A DNA stretch of 64,000 nucleotides, taken from positions 372,001 to 436,000 of the forward strand of contig JADANN010000274.1 in assembly GCA_018806985.1 (NCBI GenBank), given 5' to 3'. Each line of letters starts with the position of its first letter. Within the stretch, counting starts at the first letter, position 1. The DNA comes from Angiostrongylus vasorum. Lineage: Eukaryota; Nematoda; Chromadorea; Rhabditida; Metastrongylidae. Positions 55,801 to 64,000 of the stretch are shown here, piece after piece. The translations under genes and the position numbers were made by a program. Under the pieces are notes generated by a model. The model was not told the DNA's origin, made no database searches, and worked only from the letters and a program-made list of their open reading frames with translations.

Positions 55801-58800
55801 TTGAACAATAACACGATCATGCTGGTCTTCCACTGAAGAGGAAACTTGCATTACGAAATATAACGTACGAAGAGCCAAGTCAGTGTGTTGATGACTGGCG
55901 GTAGGTTGTTCAGATGTTCAAGTCTCATCCTTCCTCAGAGCAGATGTTGTTTGATTCTCCATCGATGAAATAACGCGTCGGATCTGGAAACGCAGAACAG
56001 GTGGGACGCATATCCATTCACCTTTACTTCGTACGAAGAGAGGACGGTGGGGCTATTGAAGAGATTCTGGTGGTAATAGGGAATGGTTTCCATCATTTCC
56101 TTTCTGGAAACCGCAACTGTTCCACCTGGGCATCGGAGTGCAATCATTCTAGTCTTGTAATCGGCAGCGCTTCCCTCAGCTTTGCAAATGCTCTCCCAAG
56201 CGCTTGCAGCTTCGACCATAACTCTTCTCTTCAGGATTTTCATCTACCACCTTTCCGCAGTGTTTCGCAAGTTCAGACATGTGTTTGAGCCTCCTTGTTG
56301 CAGGTGTGATTCTACGCTGGCGCATTACCTGAAGTATTTCTGAGGATAGATGCTTTTTGGCGACTTCCGAACTCTCAGCTTCCATAGTGCTAGGTGAAGA
56401 TGTTGGATGAATCCGAATAAATTAATTTATGGTGGTTTTGTTATTTCGTTTTATGAACTTAGCGGCCTCCTTTCCTTCCCGCTAGGAACAGAAACTTGAG
56501 CAAAGGAAACCATAGCTTTATTCCAGGTAGGATTTTGGGATGACGGCGACTTAGGTTAAGCAAAACTTCCGATTTACTATGATACAGTATTTCGTTATGG
56601 TACATCCACTGGGATAAGTTAGCATGAATGGACATGGTCCCTGTGATAAACTCAGATAGCCACTCACCCTCCTCATTTCATGCCAATTCGTGAATCCTAA
56701 TGTAGCGTTCTTCAAAATTTCTTCTGAATCCAACCTAAGCCATAAAATCTGCAATGATGATCTTCAGGAATGTATGGTCTTCTTTATGGAACTTCCTCAC
56801 GTCCATTTAGAACGCTCTGACTTCGTCTTCGATATAGCCTTATATCGGTGCGTAGACAACGAAGATTGTCAAAGCCGGTATGGATCTACGTCGCTTCAAC
56901 CGTAAACGTCCGATTCGGGTTGTTAGTCGTTCGAATGAATCGTTGATTACGGCCAAGGTCGTAGTGACAAGAACGCCGACTCCTCTATTAACGCATGTTC
57001 GGTGGAAGAGTTCTTTCCGGTATCAGAGCTGAATTACCGACTTCTTTTTGTCTCACCCAGTCTGATGACGTTGTACGTCACCCTTCTTGAGTTTGTGATC
57101 AGGTCCCCTATGGAGGATTCCGATGGAAGTGAGCGTGCATTATGTGTAGAGATCGTCACTGTAGTCCTTACAAACTTCAGCATCCTAGAATAACTCCAAG
57201 ATTTTGCCAGCCTCTCCGTACTCGACCTAACCAATGCTCCCGTATCGGCGGCTCTTTCACAGATGAAAGAGATGACGCCATATTACTTTCCTACGTTCAC
57301 CTTTTGAGACTCACGTCCAATTTAGCTGGCACTGAGCGTGATAGCTAGATAAACTCACAGGCAGCTTATCAGTTTCTTCTATGGTAGACGTGGAGCTTAT
57401 TCGTTGGAGGCGACTCTTGGCTCTCCCAAGTACTTCCCAACCGCTTGTAGGCTGTTGGCCGAATTGGTTCGTAAAATACAATCCGCATAAACGAGAGCAC
57501 CGCAGGCATTTACATCTATTCGTAAAGATAGGAGATATGTGCAAAAAAAGGGCAGCAATAAAACGGAGTCCACCCCTGCATCCAGCTGCATCTCAATGAA
57601 GCAGAAAGTTGCTTTTGCTCCATGATTAACACCTTATTAGCCACCTGGGGACACGCCACGCTGCCTCGCGACTAACCAGCAGGAAATAGCCTTGTGAGGG
57701 AGATCCATGGACAGTCGGCCCTAATGAATTAAAATTTGACTGTCAACTGACTCGAGTTAGGGTCAGTAAATTACCCAGAATAAGAGAATTTTCGGCGCAC
57801 GTGCTATGAATCAGATACAATTCATATCGTTCAGCCTGCTCTGAAAGGCGCTAAAGCCCACTTTTGTTTTCTGATCCTACAATCCGGTCCTATCATCTAT
57901 TCCCCGCTGATTCCCTATTGTTTCTCACATTCTATGTATCATCACCCGTTCCAAGTATTTCTAATATCTATTCTACTGTTGCATGTGATTGAAAAAATTT
58001 CCCATCATCCAATCAACGCTGGTGTCAGTCTTTGTTATTCCGTCTTGCGACGTAGGTTGAGTTCATTTTGCCATCCTCACACATTTTTTGTAATCACCTA
58101 CTTCACATTATAACTATAACTGATGCGAATTTCTAAGAAAAAAAAAACCTATTTATGGTCAAAAGAGCAAGAAAATGAAACCGAAGGTGTACATAATAAG
58201 TTCTGGTGAGAATCGCCAAATAATATTGTCCGTCGCAGCCACTGGATCGTTTGGTCACAACAAATTTTTAGTGGAACAACAGCTCCTGCTTTAATTTAAA
58301 AAACATGCATTATTACGGAATATTTATGACCGACACTTAAGATCTTATTGTACAAAACGACAAATCTATTTGCCGGGAATCGTTATACGAGTGTTTCGAC
58401 AGTGAGGAGAGATCTACTCTGAAGTGGAACACATTATCGGCACGTACAAGAGGAACAGAAAAGGATGTCATAAGAAGGGGTGTTGAAAACACGGTAGAAC
58501 TGGTGTTATACTATAATGTTAAAATCAGTGAAGGTACACTGTTACGACAAATTTTAAACGTCTGTGTGCAATGACTATAACATTAGCGAAAGGTTACCAG
58601 AGTAAGAGTTGAAAACCTGCAACATTTCCAAAGACACATATCGTTTTGGAAGCAGATGAATGGAACAATCTGAGAACACTTAGCCTTCCTATAACCAGCA
58701 ATTATGGTGAGGATGAGTGTGCAGTAGAATAATGTAAATTATAGATCTCTCCAATTTTCCATCTTATCTTGACTAAAGGGCCTCAAGAAGTGGAGAACTT

Positions 58801-61800
58801 CCGGGTATAACTACACCACGGATATTTTAATGCCTTATCAGAGGTAGAACCCAAAGTTTTTTTGGTGTTATTAAGTATAGAGAATATCTTTCCTCTAAAG
58901 ATACCTCTAAAGACATCTGTACTAGGTAAGCTATCAAATGACTTCAGAAAATATGACGAAAAGCTGTATGGGATAAGAAAGCGCTAAAAGAAAGTGGGTC
59001 AAATGTGATCCACTTTAACGAAGTCTCTAATGTCCTTTTCTCGATGCAAGTTTCCAAAGCCCTCCTATATGCAATAAGGAAGTCTTGCGAACATTTTAAG
59101 AGAATTATTGGTGAAGTGAATGAAGACGAAGTTACCCCTTTATTGCTCAATTTTTATTACGTCATGGTTAAAGCATATGGTGTTGAGTGATCCAAAAGAT
59201 TTAGTACTAAGAGTGAATAAAAGATGTAAACCTTGACATTAAGAAAAAGTTTGAAACTAAACAAATTTTTTTTCATTTCCCTAACACTATCGCTCCTTCC
59301 CTCCCAACGGTTTACCGCCTCATCCTAGCTGTGAGGTGTTCCTGGGTGTCGGTCTGTGATGCACAGCGGAAGATTCATCCCCTGGCAGGGTCTCTCAAGC
59401 TGAGAAAGAGTCCGGCGTTTCCATCGGGAAGCCTAGCTAAAAGTGAACCAATACCAGGATTCACCAGCGTCCTGGTATTAAAGTCGGATGGCGGCAAATC
59501 TCACTCTGATCCACAGGCGCTGCAACTGCCCGTGGTGGTGAAGACCTGGGGAACTTTGGCCAGGCTGACCTCGGGATTCCATGGAATCACAATGGCTTAA
59601 ACAGCAAATTTCCGAAAAATGGTGATTTTGTTAGGGTCCGAACAACCAGCGAGGGCGGACAGTTCAAGTATCAAGTATTAAATATCACTCTTTCGTCATG
59701 CGAGCTGCAAGCAGAAACGCATCCTTAATGTAATGGACTAGTAACATTTATAAGAATTTACAACCGCTTCTACAAGAGATTTCTGTTCACTTCTGAACAC
59801 ACTTGTGACCATGCTCATTGAAATTAGTATGAACGTGGCTTTAATCCAGGTTAACGGAAATGGAATGAAGATTTCGGAGTTGATCAACCTTTTACAGATG
59901 CGCTGTTGATTCAACATCACCAGGTATGAAGAGTGTGAATGAATGCATATTTGGCCCATACATCAACGTGCTGTAAGCTGCCGATGTACCAAGTCAGTGT
60001 TTTTAACCTTCCAGAGAAATCTGGTATTAATTTACAGAAAATGGAGGGATGGAGGGCTTGGCTTCCGCAAGATCGCAAGATCAAGCGCGAGATCGTAAAC
60101 TGTGTAATCCACCGCACCTCTAGCAACTGCACTACACGCAACCTTAGATCGGGTAATCCAGAAAACACTTATCTGTTCCAAAAATATTTCTTCTCTTCAC
60201 GAATACTTCTTCTGCGGTACAAATTTTATGACAACTCTTGTATTAAATAGATAGCGTTCCCATAACAGATAGATAGATGAGTGTTATATCAGGAGTGGTC
60301 TCAGAAAAGTTAATTTCAAAACATTACACCTCATAAAAACAATTATTAATAGAAACTCCTTCGTCTTCATCCCCATGTGCCGCGGCAATTTCTCTTATCA
60401 CACAGTCAGTGTTGCGGCTGAACACTATTACGCCTCAGCAGACGGATACGTTTCAAAACAAACGCATTGAGCTCAACACATTCAGGGTAGGTCCACTGTG
60501 GAATCTCCAAAAAATGTTGTGGTTTTAGCAGACTATCTGCAGTTTTTATATTTCTACATATGTACAACATGTATAATTAAAATAATCTAGAAAACAATGA
60601 ACAAAAACAACTTAGTCGAAGCAATATGTGTGTTAAAATACCTTTAAAACTCACAAGCATACCCCAATTATGGGTTGAGAAAATCAAAACGTTAATCTCA
60701 ATTTTACCTTAGATCCAAACTCTTCCCATTCCGTAACAACAACCATATTAGGATGCTTGTAACCTACAGCGTCCGCATTGAACTTGGTGATACGAGAAGT
60801 TTTCTCCAGATAAGATGAGTTACACCTAATATGTTTTAATATCGACCATGTTATCCAAATTACTTCAAGGATGGAAATGAGGTAAAAGCCGAAAATGTAA
60901 AAAAAGAAGTGTCATTGTTGTACTCACCCATATCCTATTACCACACCAATCGTACATTCGGGACCATACTTATGACCTGCTGCCGCCAACTGGCCTACGG
61001 TATCGTTCATCACTGCTTTGATTTGTGCTTTAGTTGACTAAAAACATAGTTCAGAATTCTCTTACGTAATAACAAATGATAATTCAAAAGTGACAGCAAA
61101 CACAAGACGTCAAACGTTTTTTTTAAACACATCCGTGACAATGGCGATTTATTGATAACACCTCATTTTTCCTCCAGCTGTTTTTGTCGCAGTTCTTTGC
61201 TTTGCTCTTTGCATTCAATCCACAACTCCTCCATCACAGACATTGTAGCAAGCATCATCAATGAGCAACTATTCTCCACAGTTGAACCAGAAAACATTTG
61301 GGAGATTTATACAGATGTAAATACAATGTAGATATAATAGTTCGCTCCACAAGTACTGACTGTAATGAAAGAACTAGTCGCTCACATAAGGTGCATTCAT
61401 CAATTTGTACGATCAATTCTTGAACAGATCACAGATCCTTGGAAGTTATTTTCACAATTTTTCATTACAACCTTTATAACTGCACAATCTCTACACAGAA
61501 TCCACATCCTTACTATGTACAACTTCTGCAGTTTGTACTTTTTGTGGTTACTATTAAAATAAAGCGAGCGAAAAGTATGTTGCATTGGTTATATTTAGTT
61601 CTACTCTGCTCGGCACAACTTGCAGCAGATTTATAGCCGTAATATTTCCTTAACTCCTTATAATACCCAACAAAAGCATCTTTTTTCTAATGGAGTCCCT
61701 TCAATAACATGGACAAGTGAAGGAGAAAACACTGCACTTTCTGGAGTCTGAGACATATATGAATCTCCAACTCATGCAAATGTTCGGCTCGTTCTTGCAA

Positions 61801-63353
61801 CTGATCCTCCATGCGTTCACTAAACACCTGATCTTTCAAGCCCCTGTGAGATCTTGACTTAGTTGACTCGCGTGATATTTGTGGAACACCATGGGTGTAC
61901 TTCCTATTTCTTCTCATCAACAGAATTATAACGTTTGGACACTGTTAGCTATCTAATCTCCTCATTTTCAGTACTGGTTAGTTGGACGAATACTTTTCAT
62001 GAAACTAGTCCTTGATGATCCCCACCAACAACTCAACCACATTTCAATTCTAAAGATGTCCTCACGCATGCACTATAATACGTGTGACCACATACTCTAT
62101 AAATTTTGAATAAGTTGCTGCAAATCTTGTTTCTTATGGGATGTAGTGGCTGAAACCAACTCTTCCTCTAAAAGCCACAATGGGCTCGTCAATAAAAATA
62201 TCTTCCACGGAAATGTATATTTCTCGTGTAATTCAATGAATGGTCTGATATGTTAATGTGTAATTGTAGCAAGTATTTCCCACAATGGTAGGGAACCAAT
62301 GGGTGTTTAAATATCTTTGCTGTGAACTAATACGATTAGATTTATAAATAGAATAAGCACATCAGTAATCACCCTACTGTAATAGTCTAACATTTCCTAT
62401 TTGAAAACACAGACCAACAAATCCTCTCATCGTCAGTTGCCAGTTTTCACGACTGACCATTCTCTTGCCCGTAATATGTTGTACTCTCGTAAGCAGATTT
62501 TGACTGCCAATTATAAATAGTTCGCAAAATTGCATTGATTCATCGCTTCAAAGAAGTAGTTGGTGTACTTCAAAACGTCTGCTATCAGCTAGCCAAAGAT
62601 CATATACACCATATTGCTTGACCACGCACTGCGCTGCCTACCTCATCCTTCGTTTCTATCCTACAAATCACTTTCCTCCGATTCCTCGTTTTGAAGATTC
62701 AAGATATTCCTTACCCTTGCCGTTCTCACTTTCAGCCTCTTACTTACCACTCTTGATGAAAACTCTATCGAGACCGAAACTGAATTCGTCAGCTTACATT
62801 ATCCAAACCTATAAGGTTCAATTACTGTTGAACAATTTACAGCAGTGGCAGTGGTGGATAGAAAAAAAAGTTGGAAGTCCACAAGCGGTAAACACCTTCT
62901 AAAAACATGAAAAAAGATATGGAAAAAATGGTATGTAAAACTTGTTTGAAACAAGAACTCATGGAAAACAGAATAATAGAGTGAAAAAGACGAAGGACGT
63001 AGGCATTATGGAGAATAGCGGACGATGCGCATTAATTTAAATGCACACCACGCGCGGTAAAACGTGAGGCGTTGTCTTCTTATGCGACACCTATAGAAAA
63101 TGAGACGCCGCAGCGTATGAGTTCGGAAAAAGCTAAATGGTGTTGAATCGTAGTAAAATATTAAACAGCAAATCATAAAAGCAATTGCTAATTATTCCCC
63201 TTCCCTACAGTGATCCTTAACTAAACAAAAAAATCGTACCATGTTCATTTCCAAAGCTTCTTCCAAAAGTTGAACAACGTCTTTCTGAAGACAATCCTTG
63301 ATATCGAAACCTTTCGTCCACCATAACAGGCGAGCTGATCGAATTGACAACAA
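52898..63353 (-). CDS. Hexokinase-family sugar kinase, C-terminal part (5' end outside window)
   Basis: Minus-strand exons: 63353-63240, 61037-60928, 60825-60708, tentative 54369-54318, 54185-54113, 54017-53862, 53751-53612, 53465-53329 and 52978-52898; all phases agree. Motifs in order: LLWWTKGF (glucose-binding TK), MNDTVGQL (catalytic Asp), VVIGYGCNSSYLEK (family GTGTNA), VTEWEEFG (family EWGAFG), FDKEIDEASVHKGKQ, LTGALYLGELVR, KIGVGGALIQFHPIYH, DEGSARGAALIAAVAEKMKL and stop. Hexokinases phosphorylate glucose at the entry to glycolysis. Odd points: EE replaces GA in the EWGAFG motif, Asp replaces the usual Glu in the ...GKQ(x)xEK segment, and the fold-closing glycine loop reads GYGCN. The tentative exon adds about 17 residues (EDNWDVFEKRQHYQ...). 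The N-terminal domain is missing. An RTE LINE fills the 6 kb intron. Confidence 0.88.
54440..57750 (-). mobile_element. RTE-type LINE, near full length, decayed
   Basis: The minus-strand order matches the copy at 25.3 kb: a 5' leader (57750-57590, sharing GTTAATCATGGAGCAAAAGC), endonuclease pieces (ISTHNARSLPSESS at 57170, VYAPISVSR-like text at 56830), a linker, RT pieces at 55820-55485 (NYRPICLLSVVYKLFTQLIL, EQAGFLKGFKTMDHIHTIT, LTFIDLKKASDSIE), HLCFVDDIVL at 55290 and a C-terminal region to about 54540. FVDD instead of FADD and several frameshifts show decay. It occupies the large hexokinase intron in the same orientation as the gene. Confidence 0.88.
55485..55820 (-). pseudogene. LINE reverse transcriptase fragment
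   Basis: A 111-codon frame with palm-domain motifs 1 to 3 of RTE-type reverse transcriptase (YRPICLLSVVYKLF, EQAGFLKGF, LTFIDLKKASDSIE, where A-F-D of the catalytic motif is changed to A-S-D). It ends at GVPTQ, the same place as the frame in the other LINE copy. Confidence 0.85.
57751..58340. other. Hexokinase intron sequence, nothing recognised
   Basis: AT-rich, with no shared repeat. Confidence 0.35.
58341..59190 (+). pseudogene. Protein-like open segments nested in the hexokinase intron (unrecognised gene or pseudogene)
   Basis: Three plus-strand segments look coding. A, 58341-58574, 77 residues, includes SLYECFDSEERSTLKWNTLS and RRGVENTVELVLYYNVKISE. B, 58613-58732, 39 residues, includes HIVLEADEWNNLRTLSLPIT. 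C, 58957-59190, 77 residues, includes VIHFNEVSNVLFSMQVSKAL and NEDEVTPLLLNFYYVMVKAY and ends in a stop. None begins with a convincing ATG. A is preceded by CTTAAG, and GTGAGG (58707) in B is a possible donor, so exons of one gene are possible, but phases could not be joined with certainty. A frame slip before C (YDEKLYGIRK in another frame) suggests a decayed copy. I do not recognise the family. Confidence 0.35.
59300..59680 (+). mobile_element. Dispersed repeat family D
   Basis: Plus-strand D copy from CCCAACGGTTTACCGCCTCA to GCGGACAGTTCAAGTATC with a short AAGTAT repeat tail. In the hexokinase intron. Confidence 0.8.
59930..60145 (-). mobile_element. Degenerate SINE, family S1
   Basis: Antisense S1 body (GAATGCATATTTGGCCC, GCTGCCGATGTACCAAGTCAG, AGAAATCTGGTATTAATTTAC, GGAGGGATGGAGGGCTTGG) with a decayed tRNA-like head (GCACTACACGC). 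Confidence 0.65.
61038..63239. other. Hexokinase intron of 2.2 kb, nothing recognised
   Basis: Small frames (61365-61562, 61687-61920, 62618-62902) lack motifs; no window repeat family was recognised. Confidence 0.35.
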
Positions 63354-63619
63354 CTCACAAGGATAGGAGAAAACGAAACCTTAAAGTACTCAGAATGAAT
63401 TGTCACATCGGAATCGCTGCTGGAATTTCGGAATAAAAACCTGAAATGACTAAAAAAATTCATACTGCGAAAATTTTTCATATGTGATCTCAGGGTAAAA
63501 GTGCAGCAGCAAAACCTGAAGCTGCCGAGATAAGGATGAGCATTAGCAACGCTCACGGAGACAGCCAATTACAATTCTGACAACACTCTCCGCTCCTTCA
63601 CTGAACACTCACTGCATTC

Positions 63620-64000
63620 AGAATCCAGAAGGAAAATGGAGGAAATCACACACAACTCCCCTCGCACGATTTTCTTGACGCTCACGTCCACCAGCCTATA
63701 CATCAGCCAGAAAAGGATGGATATTTATTTCCAGCGACTCTCCGTTCCGAACTGAAAGATGCTGTCTGTTCGGTGAACAACCGTACAGGGCCCAACACTG
63801 CCAGGATTCAAATCTGAACAGCTAAAAAACCTACTAACAGTCTTCATTAACACAGTGGCTAGGCTATTCCCACCCTATCTATTAAAATGTACGGCTTCAA
63901 AGCAATGGTAATTATAGCTGAACCCAGTCATACTTAATAAAAAGAAAGAACTACATAAACCGGGAACTGTCGACCGATCTGGTTGTTGTCCACCAACTAC
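63620..64000 (+). mobile_element. RTE-type LINE fragment running off the window
   Basis: Plus-strand RT linker and palm start in broken frames: LRSELKDAVCSVNNRTGP, SEQLKNLLTVFINTVARLF, PYLLKCTASKQW, then NCRPIWLLS. This matches the region 27070-27340 of the other LINE. It lies upstream of the hexokinase exon at 63353, probably in the next intron. Confidence 0.8.

Overview
The window is eukaryotic and looks like a parasitic clade V (strongylid or hookworm-type) nematode. It has short exons in long introns, TTTTCAG-type acceptors, likely trans-splice acceptors just upstream of start codons, proteins closest in style to Caenorhabditis families, and many RTE-type LINEs, tRNA-derived SINEs, mariner and Penelope-like elements. 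Organism and gene names are inferred from the sequence alone.

Four real genes were resolved to exon level. At the left end a CNBP-type zinc-knuckle gene (minus strand, 424-1735) and the proteasome beta-1 gene pbs-1 (plus strand, 2605-4270) lie head to head across 0.87 kb. In the right half, two genes of energy metabolism run on the minus strand: the GDP-forming succinyl-CoA ligase beta subunit sucg-1 (31792-51826, eleven exons in 20 kb) and, upstream of it, the 3' portion of a hexokinase-family gene (52898-63353, whose 5' end lies beyond the window).

From 4.3 to 31.8 kb there is no gene I can name. This stretch holds repeats (a mariner at 12947-14154, an RTE-type LINE at 25.3-28.7 kb, several SINE families) plus three weak candidate exons or small secreted-protein ORFs near 18.7, 29.5 and 30.2 kb. 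The introns of sucg-1 and hexokinase are mostly built of transposable elements: a decayed Penelope-like element (PLE) at 38.0-40.6 kb, a 1.1 kb inverted pair of PLE 3' ends at 31.97-33.05 kb, a second RTE LINE at 54.4-57.75 kb, and SINEs. A group of protein-like open segments on the opposite strand (58.34-59.19 kb) may be a gene nested in the hexokinase intron.

The most interesting signal is a short hammerhead-ribozyme-like motif: a CTGANGA core, a small hairpin whose stem covaries between copies, GAAAC, a GTC or GTT cleavage-site-like triplet, and closing stem I. It recurs at least a dozen times and is often arranged as inverted pairs. Several copies sit next to PLE GIY-YIG or reverse transcriptase remnants.
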